Positions 6,923-16,283 of a DNA stretch of 22,889 nt are shown here, piece by piece. The stretch is from Candidatus Omnitrophota bacterium. Lineage in GTDB: Bacteria > Omnitrophota > Gorgyraeia > Tantalellales > Tantalellaceae. The DNA is taken from assembly GCA_030631915.1 (NCBI GenBank), contig DAOVKF010000006.1, forward strand, positions 1-22,889, read 5' to 3'. Position 1 is the first letter of the stretch. Every line of letters begins with the position of its first letter. The notes below the pieces were generated by a model. It did not search any database, was not told the origin of the DNA, and saw nothing but the letters and a program-made list of their open reading frames with translations. Made by a program: the position numbers and the translations under genes.

Positions 6923-8451
6923 TGAGAAGGGACGGGTTATTGAGTTTGTTTCTCGCTGGCATATCCGGGGTCCTGGGCTTCCTGGCCTTTCCCCCGTTCG
7001 GATATGGTCTTCTTGCCTGGGTAGGCTTTTTGCCTCTTTTTTTCGCGATAAGGCGGAGCACTGTCAGAGGGGCTTTCTGGCTCTCATATTTTTCGGGAGT
7101 GGTATTTTTCGGGGGTCTTTTGTTCTGGCTGACGAATGTCACTGTTCCCGGAACCGTTATCCTTGTTCTCATCCTTTCGGTCTTTTACGGGCTTTTCGGC
7201 CTTTTCGCCGGGATATTGTTCAAATATTCCCTGGAGCTGTTGATACTGCCTTTTGTCTGGGTGGTCCTGGAATATCTGCGCGGTTATATGCTGACCGGTT
7301 TCCCATGGGGAATACTGGGATACACCCAGTACAGGAACCTGAATATTATCCAGATAGCTGATGTTGCCGGCGGCTACGGGATCTCGTTCATCCTGGTCCT
7401 GGTGAATGTCGCGTTTTTCAGCCACCTTGTCAGGGCGAAGAGAAGGATCGCCTATATGGTAGCGGCGCTGGCTATGATCGTTGTCGCGGTAACGTACGGT
7501 GTCTGCAGGTTAAACAACTTCAAGTTCAGGGGAGAGCCCGTGTTGAGTGTTATACAGGGCAATATTCCCCAGGAGATCAAGTGGGATGGGACGCGCGCCG
7601 GGGGTATTATCGGGGAATACGATGACCTTACGCGTAAAGCCGCCGGGGACAGGCCGGACATGGTCATATGGCCGGAGACCGCGTATCCATATCTTGTTAA
7701 CGCCGGGGACGAGGCGGATGAGGTAAAGGAGATCGCCGAAGAGATCGGCGTTCCTGTTCTAACCGGGGTCGTGTACCGGGATGGTAAGGATTTTTTCAAC
7801 TGCGCGGCGCTTTTTTCCGAAAAAGAGGAATTGGTCCGGAAATATTACAAGATACACCTTGTCCCGTTCGGTGAGTTCATCCCCCTGGAAAAATATCTTT
7901 CGCCCCTGAAAAAATATATAAACAAACCTATAGGTGATTACGCGAAAGGCGGGGAATACACCCTTTTCCCCCTCAGGTCTCTTTCTCTGTTCAGGGGCGA
8001 GGACGGGTCAATAGCGCGTTCGGCGGATCTTTACAGGTTCGGGGTGTTAATATGCTTTGAGGACGTGTTCCCGTATATCGCGAGGGAATTCGTGCTGAAG
8101 GGCGCTGATCTTATGGTAAACATGACCAACGACGCGTGGTTCGGGGATACCGCCGCAGCGGAACAGCATCTCCAGGCATCGGTCTTCAGGGCCGTTGAGA
8201 ACAGGGTCCCCGTGATACGCGCCGCCAATACGGGTGTTTCATGTTTTGTGGATTCCACCGGTGAGGTGCTATCCCGCGTCGAGGAGGGCGGTAAGGATAC
8301 CTTTGTCAGGGGTTTCAGGACGGCGAGTGTCCGGGTGTGCGGTATCAGGTCTTTTTATACCAGGAACGGGGATGTCTTCGTGTATTTCTGCGGTCTTATT
8401 GTGGCTCTTTTTTTCGCCGTGGAACTGTTTCGCGGCCGCGGAAGCCCGTAA
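6922..8451 (+). CDS. lnt: Apolipoprotein N-acyltransferase
   Basis: Lnt adds the third acyl chain to the N-terminal cysteine of lipoproteins in the inner membrane, the last step before export by the Lol system in diderm bacteria. The 509-residue product starts with about 190 residues of hydrophobic segments, followed by a nitrilase-fold domain. The catalytic triad is visible: E252 (IWPETAYP), K310 (YYKIHLVPFGEF) and C378 (LICFEDVFP). A further hydrophobic helix lies near the C-terminus (VFVYFCGLIVALFFAVEL). The start is the ATG of a TAATG stop-start overlap with secA, indicating translational coupling. Earlier in-frame starts would run back through the SecA zinc motif. Length and motifs are normal for the family. 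Confidence 0.95.
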   Translation: MRRDGLLSLFLAGISGVLGFLAFPPFGYGLLAWVGFLPLFFAIRRSTVRGAFWLSYFSGVVFFGGLLFWLTNVTVPGTVILVLILSVFYGLFGLFAGILFKYSLELLILPFVWVVLEYLRGYMLTGFPWGILGYTQYRNLNIIQIADVAGGYGISFILVLVNVAFFSHLVRAKRRIAYMVAALAMIVVAVTYGVCRLNNFKFRGEPVLSVIQGNIPQEIKWDGTRAGGIIGEYDDLTRKAAGDRPDMVIWPETAYPYLVNAGDEADEVKEIAEEIGVPVLTGVVYRDGKDFFNCAALFSEKEELVRKYYKIHLVPFGEFIPLEKYLSPLKKYINKPIGDYAKGGEYTLFPLRSLSLFRGEDGSIARSADLYRFGVLICFEDVFPYIAREFVLKGADLMVNMTNDAWFGDTAAAEQHLQASVFRAVENRVPVIRAANTGVSCFVDSTGEVLSRVEEGGKDTFVRGFRTASVRVCGIRSFYTRNGDVFVYFCGLIVALFFAVELFRGRGSP

Positions 8452-8503
8452 AAGGGTCCTGTGTCACCGCGGGGAGGCGATCATCTAAAAAAGGAGGAAA
8501 GAT

Positions 8504-9283
8504 ATGCTCCGGAACAAGATTTTTTTCGCGGCGGTTTTATCGATCTTTGTAACGTTGATGTCCGCGGCGCCGGGTTTCTGCGCCGGGGGGGTGGAAAAGT
8601 ATATACCGGACGCGGCCTCCGCCGAAGGCGGCATGACCCTGTGGCAGATAATAAGATCGGGCGGCGAGGTCATGATAGTCCTTTCACTTTTATCCGTGGC
8701 CGCGCTTTCACTGATCGTCTATTATTTTCTCACGATCAAACAGGATAAACTTCTTCCCGAGGAATTTCTCGATAAGACGGTCTCCCTGCTCGAGTCAAGG
8801 AAGTACCGTGAGGCAAAGATACTGTGTGAGGGCAGTCCCAGCCTGATAGCGGACGCGGTCCTGGCCGGGATCGCGCGCCGGGAACATGAGAAGGTGGTCA
8901 TAGAAGAGGCGATGCAGGACAAGGGAAAACGGAGCGTAACCGTTCTGTGGCAGAAGCTGAGTTATCTTGCCGATGTAGCGGCCATCTCTCCGATGGTGGG
9001 GCTGCTGGGGACGGTTCTCGGCATGATCCAGGCGTTTAACGTCATTGCCTTTCAGGCGGGCGCGGTCAAACCCGTGCTTCTGGCAAGCGGTATCTCGAAG
9101 GCCATGGTCACTACGGCAACCGGGCTTATCATAGCCATACCGGCCATGATATTTTACTCGTATTTCCGGGGAGTGGTGCAGAGCGTCACGTCTCAGTTCG
9201 AGCATATATCCGCGGAATTGCTCCAGCTCATCACGGAGGGTAAAGAAGGAGACAGGAGAACCGGAGAGTCAGGGCAAACTTAG
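8504..9283 (+). CDS. ExbB/TolQ/MotA-family proton channel subunit
   Basis: Proteins of this family form, with ExbD/TolR, an inner-membrane complex that uses the proton gradient to drive a third protein (TonB or TolA). This 259-residue product begins with a signal-like segment (1-28, ending near GFCA). Three membrane helices follow: about 55-76, 157-181 (ISPMVGLLGTVLGMIQAF, the family hallmark) and 200-220 (MVTTATGLIIAIPAMIFYSY). A cytoplasmic loop of about 80 residues separates the first two. An AAGGAGG ribosome site lies eight bases upstream of the ATG. The extra N-terminal leader resembles long ExbB forms. Whether it is better called ExbB or TolQ cannot be settled here; the neighbouring partner is neither standard TonB nor standard TolA. 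Confidence 0.9.
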   Translation: MLRNKIFFAAVLSIFVTLMSAAPGFCAGGVEKYIPDAASAEGGMTLWQIIRSGGEVMIVLSLLSVAALSLIVYYFLTIKQDKLLPEEFLDKTVSLLESRKYREAKILCEGSPSLIADAVLAGIARREHEKVVIEEAMQDKGKRSVTVLWQKLSYLADVAAISPMVGLLGTVLGMIQAFNVIAFQAGAVKPVLLASGISKAMVTTATGLIIAIPAMIFYSYFRGVVQSVTSQFEHISAELLQLITEGKEGDRRTGESGQT

Positions 9284-9291
9284 GAGGATAG

Positions 9292-9717
9292 ATGGATTTT
9301 TCTGACGTTAAAAAGGTTTTTCCGGAACGGCCGGTGATCCAGCTCGCTCCTCTGATAGATATCGTGTTCCTTCTGCTGATATTTTTCATGGCAGCGTTCA
9401 TATTTTACGAGCTGGAGACAGAGATAAACATTTCCGTCCCGACAGCGGAAGAGTCTACGGAGATGCGGCGCACTGCCGGGGAGATCATTATAAACGTGCG
9501 GGAAGACGGGACCGTTGTGGTGAATCAGAAGGAACTGGGTTATGACGGATTAAAGAGCATGCTGGGCCGCGTATCGGAGCTGTATAAGGGCCAGCCGGTG
9601 ATCATAAGGGGAGACAGGGATACGCGCCACAAGCACATAATAAAGGTCCTGGACATATGCGCCGCTTCTGACATATGGAACGTGTCCTTTGCCACCATGA
9701 AGGAAAAGGAAGAGTAA
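9292..9717 (+). CDS. ExbD/TolR-family proton channel subunit
   Basis: This 141-residue protein has the standard plan: a short cytoplasmic N-terminus, one membrane helix at about 18-39 (LAPLIDIVFLLLIFFMAAFIF) with the conserved proton-carrying aspartate D23, and a periplasmic domain of about 95 residues. It starts eight bases after the ExbB-type gene with TAGGAGG upstream, and the next gene follows with a one-base gap. The order ExbB, ExbD and TPR protein, with a possible energised partner next, matches Tol- or Ton-like operons. Confidence 0.92.
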   Translation: MDFSDVKKVFPERPVIQLAPLIDIVFLLLIFFMAAFIFYELETEINISVPTAEESTEMRRTAGEIIINVREDGTVVVNQKELGYDGLKSMLGRVSELYKGQPVIIRGDRDTRHKHIIKVLDICAASDIWNVSFATMKEKEE

Positions 9718-9718
9718 T

Positions 9719-12106
9719 ATGGGCGGAAGGCAGAACATGCCCGGGATGACCCGGTGCGCGGTCTTTTTCGCCGTTCTGATGATCGGCGTCCTTTCCGGAG
9801 GCCCTTCCGCGTTCTCCGAGCGGCAGGAGCCCGGCGTCAACGAGAAAGAGGAGTTCGATTTCGCCAACGGTCTTTTTTCCCGAGGGATGTTCGACCTGGC
9901 CATAGACGGATATAAGAGTTCCCTGGAGACTTATCCGGAAAGCCGCTACTCGGAGTTGGCCCGTTACAGGATCGGAGAAAGTTATTTCCTGCAAAAAAAA
10001 TACGCGGAGGCGCTGGACCGGTTCGACGCGTTCATCAAACAGCATCCCTCGGGGGATCTCGCCCGTAGAGCGGCCTTGAGGCAGGGCCAGATATGTTTCT
10101 TTACAGGCGATTACGCCGGCGCGGAAAGCAGGTTGTCTTCCCTGGCCGATGCGGAAGATATCCCGGACGTGGCGGCCGCGGCCCGGTATTACATGGCGAA
10201 CGTGTATTTAAAGAACAAGGATCACGAAAGGGCAAGGGATACGCTTCAACGGCTCACGGATGATCTTCCCGGCAGTGAGTACGCGCCGTTCGCGTACATG
10301 AACCTGGGGGATATCTATTCAGGGTCCGGTGATTTTCAAAAGGCCGCGGACGCCTATCAGGCCGCCTCTTCCCTTTCCGTTGGGAAAGACATGATCGCGC
10401 GGGCCGAACTTCGCGCCGGAGACGCGTATCAGCTGGCCGGGGACCGCGGCAGGGCGCGGACGGCCTACCGGAAGGCCATGGATATTTCAGCCGGCCCGGA
10501 TATCGTTGAAAAAGCCGTGCTGGGCCTGGTTTCCTCTCTTTACAGTGACGCTGAATATCAGCGCATCATAGATGATTTTGACGGCCTTTTCGCGAAAACG
10601 GAAAGCGCTGAGATAAGGTCCAGGATGCTGGTCGTTCTGGGCAACAGTTTTTTTCAGACCGACAGATTCGCTGAAGCGGCAAAGGTCTATGGAGAGGCGG
10701 CGGGCACGTATCCTGAGACGGGATCCGGCATAAAAGCGGGGCTCAATGAATGCTGGGCGCTCTACGAATCAGGGGAGCTTGACAGAAGCCTTTCGCGTAT
10801 CGACGCTTACCTGGCCGTGCCCGCGGGTTCGCGTGATGAGGCGTTCTATTTGAAGGCAAAGGCGCTGGCCGGATCGGGCCGGACAGACGAGGCAATAGAC
10901 ATATACGGAAAACTGACGCGGGACTTTAAGGCCTCTTCCTTTTCCAGGGAGGCGTTGTATGAGACAGGCTGGCTCTATGACCGGTCGGGCAAGCCGGAGG
11001 AGGCGGTCAGGTCCTACAGGGGTTTCGCGGACAGGTATCCGGAAGACAAAAGAAGCCCGGGTGTGCTTTTAAAGGCGGGACAGAATAACCTGGAACTCGG
11101 ACGCGATAAGGAAGCGGAAAAAGATTACCGGCTGTTCCTGTCCAGGTATGATGAAAGTCCTTTGAAGGAGAACGTCCTGTTCCAACTGGGCAAGGTGTAT
11201 ATCAATACAAATGATTTCGAGCCGCTCATAGAGACGTATGAGAAGTTCATGGAGGAGTTTCCGGGCTCACGGGTCAGGGACTCTGTGCTTTACTGGACGG
11301 GACGGGGATACCAGGGAAAAGAGGATTGGGCAAAGGCGATAAAGGTTTACTCAAGGATAACATCGGACACAGAAGGCGCGTTTTACGCCTCAGGCAGCGA
11401 CGCGACGGCTTATTGCCTGTACCGTAAAGGGGCGGCTCCTGAAGCCGCTGATACCTGGTATGACCTTATGACCGGGGAGCCCGGGTTTGCCGTGGACCAG
11501 GGGGTTTACAGATGGGTCGCTGACCATTATTTCAACAGCGGACAGGGTAACAGGTCCCTGGCCGTGCTGCGTCTGTACGAAGAAAGACACGGGAAAAGCG
11601 ACGCCGGCGGCGCGGTACCTTATATGATAGGGGAGAATCTGCGGCGTTCGGGCAGACTGGACGAAGCGGAAGATTATTTCCGTAGAACAATTGCAAGGGA
11701 AGATCCCTCCCCGTATCTTGAGCGGTCATATCTCGGAGTCGGCAGATGCTGTCTGGCCAGGGGTCAGCATGAGGGAGCTTTAACCGCTTTTGAGGAGGCG
11801 CTGAAACTGCACAAGGATAACATGGTCGGAGCGCACGCCCGTTTTGAGATAGGGAACGTAAGGAGTGAGATGGGCGAATACGCGGAAGCCGCGAAAGCGT
11901 ATGCCATGGTCGCCATACTTTACGAGGACAGGGATCTTTGTCCCCGGGCGTTGTTCAGGGCCGGGGAGTGTTTCAAAAAGGCCGGGATGGAACAGAAGTC
12001 CGCGGACATGTTCGAGGAACTTATAAGAAAATATCCCGAGGACCGCCTGGCCCGGAAAGCGCAAGAACAGCTCGTGGTGGATACCGACTCAGATACTCAG
12101 CGATAA
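9719..12106 (+). CDS. Large periplasmic TPR-repeat protein
   Basis: This 795-residue protein has a hydrophobic leader (about 12-32, CAVFFAVLMIGVLSGGPSAF) without a clear lipobox. The rest is built from tandem tetratricopeptide-like units, for example YPESRYSELARYRIGESYFLQKKYAEALDRF and near its end YPEDRLARKAQEQL. The units resemble those of BamD, CpoB/YbgF and other outer-membrane-associated TPR proteins. In Tol operons the terminal gene cpoB encodes a small TPR protein that links the energised complex to cell-wall synthesis. This much longer protein sits in a comparable spot, one base after the ExbD-type gene, so a scaffold role for the complex is plausible. No enzymatic motif is visible. 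The exact repeat number is not determined. Confidence 0.85.
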   Translation: MGGRQNMPGMTRCAVFFAVLMIGVLSGGPSAFSERQEPGVNEKEEFDFANGLFSRGMFDLAIDGYKSSLETYPESRYSELARYRIGESYFLQKKYAEALDRFDAFIKQHPSGDLARRAALRQGQICFFTGDYAGAESRLSSLADAEDIPDVAAAARYYMANVYLKNKDHERARDTLQRLTDDLPGSEYAPFAYMNLGDIYSGSGDFQKAADAYQAASSLSVGKDMIARAELRAGDAYQLAGDRGRARTAYRKAMDISAGPDIVEKAVLGLVSSLYSDAEYQRIIDDFDGLFAKTESAEIRSRMLVVLGNSFFQTDRFAEAAKVYGEAAGTYPETGSGIKAGLNECWALYESGELDRSLSRIDAYLAVPAGSRDEAFYLKAKALAGSGRTDEAIDIYGKLTRDFKASSFSREALYETGWLYDRSGKPEEAVRSYRGFADRYPEDKRSPGVLLKAGQNNLELGRDKEAEKDYRLFLSRYDESPLKENVLFQLGKVYINTNDFEPLIETYEKFMEEFPGSRVRDSVLYWTGRGYQGKEDWAKAIKVYSRITSDTEGAFYASGSDATAYCLYRKGAAPEAADTWYDLMTGEPGFAVDQGVYRWVADHYFNSGQGNRSLAVLRLYEERHGKSDAGGAVPYMIGENLRRSGRLDEAEDYFRRTIAREDPSPYLERSYLGVGRCCLARGQHEGALTAFEEALKLHKDNMVGAHARFEIGNVRSEMGEYAEAAKAYAMVAILYEDRDLCPRALFRAGECFKKAGMEQKSADMFEELIRKYPEDRLARKAQEQLVVDTDSDTQR

Positions 12107-12126
12107 GGTCGTTTGCCATGCTCCGT

Positions 12127-12148
12127 ACAGGGAGGATCCACACCGGGC
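12127..12148 (+). repeat. 22-nt dispersed repeat, copy 1
   Basis: This block, beginning ACAGGGAGGATCC and containing a BamHI-type GGATCC, is identical over 22 nt to 17191-17212. It lies in the 60-base gap between the TPR gene and the VWA chimera gene. Both copies lie shortly upstream of a VWA gene. Confidence 0.75.
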
Positions 12149-12166
12149 ACAATGAGATAATAAAAC

Positions 12167-13819
12167 ATGAAGAAAGGTGAAAAGGCGGTAGTAATAGCGG
12201 TCGGTATTTCTTTTCTGGCCCATGGCCTGTTTTTCGCTTCGTCGAATTTTTTCCTCCTGTCCGGGATGAGCCGGGTCAGGGACGAGACGCGGACGGTTTT
12301 CCGGATAAAGGGCGTTGAGGAAGAGCCCACACCCGTAAAGCTTTTTGCCGGTTTTAAACCCGAGGTCCCGGCCGTGAAGATGTCCCGGGAGCATCCCGCC
12401 GCGGAGATGGGGGAGCAGCTTCCGGAAGAAAAGGCTGAAAAAGACGTGTCACTTGCGGAAAAGAAGGACAGGTTGCGCCGGGAGGACCTTGATGAGTTTT
12501 TCACGGAAGAAAAACCCGTGCCCCCGGATGTCCGGGATATCGAAGAGGCGAAGGCCAGGCAGGATGCCGCCCCGGAAGAGAGGTCTCTCTTAAGGCAGCG
12601 CATGGACAGTGACATTGTGAGCGCTTTGAAGGGAGACGTCACTGTGCTCAGGAGTATGGATTATAAGATGGAAGAACAGGGTTTTAAACGGGCTGACGCG
12701 GTTATTGATACGCGGGGCCGTTCCGCGGAAGGCTTTTTCCGGCCCGGCAAAAGCGAGTTCGCGGGGATCATGGAACAGGCGCAGCCGGGTGAGCATGAAG
12801 ACATTAGCACTTTTCTGGCAGTAAAAGTATACAGGTACGAGGAGCCGGTGACAGGGGAGAAATATTTCAAGCTTGTCATAAGCGCGAAGGAGGGGAGTGA
12901 CCTTGAGGTCATGCCGAAAGAGGTTATTTTCCTGATAGACTCTTCAAAGAGCATTACGGCGGACAAGCTTTCCCGTGTAAAGGCCGCGGTAATGGACTGC
13001 CTCCGGGAGATGAACGCGGACGACAGATTTAACATAGTCGCTTTCAGGGGGGATCTGGCGAAGTTCAGGGACAGATCGGTGAAGGTTTCCCCGGGAAGTA
13101 TCGCGGAAGCCGGGACCTTTGTCAAACAGTTGAGATCAATCGGCCAGACGGACGTGGATAACGCTCTACTGAAAATAGTCGATGCCCCGCTTGCTTTTTC
13201 CCCCTCGTATATCATGCTGGTGACCGACGGAAGGCCTACCGCGGGCATCACTGATTCCAGGCGCATTATCCGGCAGATAACGCGGCGCAATAACATGAAA
13301 CGTTCGATATTTTCTTTCGGGGGAGGCGCCCGCGTGAACAGGTACCTCCTGGATTTCATATCTTACCAGAACAGGGGATGGAGCCGGTTTGCCGGCAGAA
13401 CGTCCGGGATAGAGGAGGAATTCCGGGAGTTATACCGGCAGATAAGATCACCCCTTCTTTTGAATGTCAGGTACAGGCTGATCGGCGTGGACGCGGGGAG
13501 TGTGTATCCGAAATATCTGCCGGATTTTTACAAAGGCAGCGAGTTCATCCTGTACGGCCGGTTCAAGGACGAGGATGTTTTTTCCATGCAGCTTCTGGGG
13601 GAGATGGACGGCGAGACCAAGGAGTTGATATTCAGGAGGTCCCTTGCAGGCGCGGAGCAAGGGGACAGGGCGCTCGCGCGCGGGTGGGCTTTCAGGAAAA
13701 TATACTATTTGATAAGCCGGGACACGATAGGAGCCGGGGACCACGCGCGTCTGCGGCGGGAAATAGATGAGTTGAGCGAAAAGTACGATATCATCACGCC
13801 GTACGATCTTGTGGAATAG
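12167..13819 (+). CDS. TonB/TolA-like membrane anchor fused to a VWA domain
   Basis: This 550-residue protein has a short basic N-terminus (MKKGEKA) and one membrane helix at about 8-32. The helix contains S15-FLA-H19, the S-x3-H pattern by which TonB and TolA contact ExbB/TolQ. A charged, proline-containing linker follows (about 50-145). The VWA domain (about 250-400) has a complete metal site: D258-S-S260-K-S262, T328 and D354. The region after it (LLLNVRYRLIGVDAG, VYPKYLPDFYKGSEFILYGRF) resembles the C-terminal part of bacterial VIT/inter-alpha-trypsin-inhibitor-type VWA proteins. A TonB C-terminal domain is absent. Gene order puts it where TonB or TolA would be, so I infer a proton-driven VWA protein in the periplasm. 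No strong ribosome site precedes the ATG. It could instead be an ordinary membrane-anchored VWA protein. Confidence 0.78.
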   Translation: MKKGEKAVVIAVGISFLAHGLFFASSNFFLLSGMSRVRDETRTVFRIKGVEEEPTPVKLFAGFKPEVPAVKMSREHPAAEMGEQLPEEKAEKDVSLAEKKDRLRREDLDEFFTEEKPVPPDVRDIEEAKARQDAAPEERSLLRQRMDSDIVSALKGDVTVLRSMDYKMEEQGFKRADAVIDTRGRSAEGFFRPGKSEFAGIMEQAQPGEHEDISTFLAVKVYRYEEPVTGEKYFKLVISAKEGSDLEVMPKEVIFLIDSSKSITADKLSRVKAAVMDCLREMNADDRFNIVAFRGDLAKFRDRSVKVSPGSIAEAGTFVKQLRSIGQTDVDNALLKIVDAPLAFSPSYIMLVTDGRPTAGITDSRRIIRQITRRNNMKRSIFSFGGGARVNRYLLDFISYQNRGWSRFAGRTSGIEEEFRELYRQIRSPLLLNVRYRLIGVDAGSVYPKYLPDFYKGSEFILYGRFKDEDVFSMQLLGEMDGETKELIFRRSLAGAEQGDRALARGWAFRKIYYLISRDTIGAGDHARLRREIDELSEKYDIITPYDLVE

Positions 13820-13839
13820 GGACAGAGGGTGAACGGTGA

Positions 13840-14313
13840 ATGGCTGACGAAAAATTCATGAGGATCGCGATCACAGAGGCCCGTTTTGGTATCGACAGGG
13901 GGCACGGGGGCCCTTTCGGCGCGGTCATAGCCAGGGGCAACGAGGTCCTGGCCATCGCGCATAATACGGTTTTAAGGGATAACGATCCTGTTCAGCACGC
14001 GGAGATCAGGGCCATTTCTCTTGCGGCGAAAAAACTCGGCGTATATGACCTTTCAGGATGTGAGATATATTCCACGACCGAACCATGTCCCATGTGTTTC
14101 TCGGCCATCCACTGGGCCCGGATAGACCGCCTGATATACGGGACGCGTATCGAGGCAGTGCGGGAACTCGGGTTTAACGAGCTCAGCATATCCGCCGCGA
14201 AGATGAGAGAAATGGGTTCTTCGCCTGTGATCATCGAGGCGAGGTTCATGTGGAACGAATGTAAGGGACTGCTTGAGCACTGGTCCACCCTGCCGGATAA
14301 AAAGGTCTACTGA
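13840..14313 (+). CDS. Cytidine-deaminase-family nucleobase deaminase, guanine deaminase-like
   Basis: This 157-residue zinc-dependent deaminase carries HAE at 53-55 (H53 zinc ligand, E55 proton shuttle) and PCPMC at 82-86 (C83 and C86 zinc ligands). GGPFGAVI near residue 23, AIHWAR at 89-94 and the ending DKKVY closely resemble Bacillus GuaD, which converts guanine to xanthine and ends in a similar NKKEY. tRNA adenosine deaminase TadA shares the zinc motifs but not this tail, so GuaD-like is the better guess. Substrate cannot be fixed from sequence alone. The gene lies 20 bases after the VWA chimera and 46 before moxR. It has no obvious functional tie to either. Confidence 0.85.
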   Translation: MADEKFMRIAITEARFGIDRGHGGPFGAVIARGNEVLAIAHNTVLRDNDPVQHAEIRAISLAAKKLGVYDLSGCEIYSTTEPCPMCFSAIHWARIDRLIYGTRIEAVRELGFNELSISAAKMREMGSSPVIIEARFMWNECKGLLEHWSTLPDKKVY

Positions 14314-14359
14314 AGGCCCTTATCCGTATATTTAAAAACCGAAATAAGGAGGTAGAAGC

Positions 14360-15352
<993 letters not shown>

Positions 15353-15394
15353 TCAGTGAATAGTTCACTAACTATTAACGACTAACGACTGATC
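15353..15394 (+). repeat. AT-rich heptamer-like spacer between moxR and DUF58 gene
   Basis: This 42-base spacer is unlike its surroundings. It holds a small hairpin, GTGAA-TAG-TTCAC (15356-15368), and two tandem TAACGAC heptamers (15376-15389), with repeated CTAAC-type words. No ribosome site precedes the DUF58 gene start. It looks like a short tandem-repeat insertion, but only one instance is in the window. Confidence 0.5.
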
Positions 15395-16279
15395 ATGATT
15401 TCCAAAGAGATAATACGAAAGATACGGCGCATACAGATAACCACATCCCGCAAAGTGACGGATGTGTTCGCGGGACGGTACCAGAGCGTATTCAAGGGTA
15501 TAGGCATGGAGTTTGACGAGGTCCGCGAATACACGCCGGGTGACGAGATACGGTCGATCGACTGGAACGTGACCGCGCGCATGGGCCACCCTTATATCAA
15601 GAAGTTCGTCGAGGAGAGAGAACTGACGATAATGATACTCCTGGACGTATCGATGTCCTGCCGGTTCGGGACGCGGAACCGGATCAAAAGCGATCTGGCC
15701 GCGGAGCTCTGTTCGATTATCGCGTTTTCCGCCGTAAAGAACAACGACAGGGTCGGCATGCTGACCTTTACGGACCGGGTGGAAAAGTTCATACCGCCCA
15801 GAAAGGGCCTGCGTCATGTGCTGCGCGTGATCCGTGAGGCGATCCATAACGAACCGGCGGGAAAAGGCACGGATATAAGAAGCGTGCTTGAGCATCTTAA
15901 CCGGGTTACCACGCGCCGGGCCATCACGTTCATGGTCTCGGATTTTATGGCGCCGGACTTCAGGAAGATACTGTCAGTGACCAATAAAAGGCATGACGTG
16001 ATCGCGGTCACGGTCACTGATCCGGCTGAGCTGGAACTGCCGGACGCCGGCATAATAAAGGTGCACGACGCGGAAACCGGGACGCCGTATGTGGTCGATA
16101 CTTCTGATCCGGCCGCGCGCGGGTTTTACAGGGAGCGTTCGGCGAAAATAAAGGCCGGACGCGATAGACTGTTCCGCTCGGTTAACGTGGACAGCATTGA
16201 CATACGCACGGACGAGTCTTACGTCGAACCGCTTATAAGGTTTTTCAGGATGAGGGAACACCGGCTGGCGCGGAGATAG
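15395..16279 (+). CDS. DUF58 domain protein (MoxR-associated)
   Basis: This 294-residue protein carries the DUF58 signature GIGMEFDEVREYTPGDEIRSIDW (about 35-57). A VWA-like fold follows, with D84-V-S86-M-S88 at its first metal-binding position. No membrane segment is evident, so it is probably cytoplasmic. DUF58 genes nearly always follow moxR, and the two proteins are thought to work together in assembling or regulating envelope or metal-dependent complexes. The MISKEIIRKIRRIQI start matches the usual N-terminus of the family, so 15395 is kept even though no ribosome site is visible. The next gene begins four bases after its stop. Confidence 0.93.
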   Translation: MISKEIIRKIRRIQITTSRKVTDVFAGRYQSVFKGIGMEFDEVREYTPGDEIRSIDWNVTARMGHPYIKKFVEERELTIMILLDVSMSCRFGTRNRIKSDLAAELCSIIAFSAVKNNDRVGMLTFTDRVEKFIPPRKGLRHVLRVIREAIHNEPAGKGTDIRSVLEHLNRVTTRRAITFMVSDFMAPDFRKILSVTNKRHDVIAVTVTDPAELELPDAGIIKVHDAETGTPYVVDTSDPAARGFYRERSAKIKAGRDRLFRSVNVDSIDIRTDESYVEPLIRFFRMREHRLARR

Positions 16280-16283
16280 AAGA

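Noticed and set aside
8452..8503. Gap before the ExbB-type gene as a terminator and promoter
   Set aside because: Only a 3-bp GC hairpin and no convincing -35/-10 pair were seen; besides the ribosome site nothing can be supported.
12150..12161. Two-codon ATG-AGA-TAA reading just ahead of the VWA chimera gene as a regulatory minigene
   Set aside because: Such a short reading is expected by chance and has no conserved context visible here.
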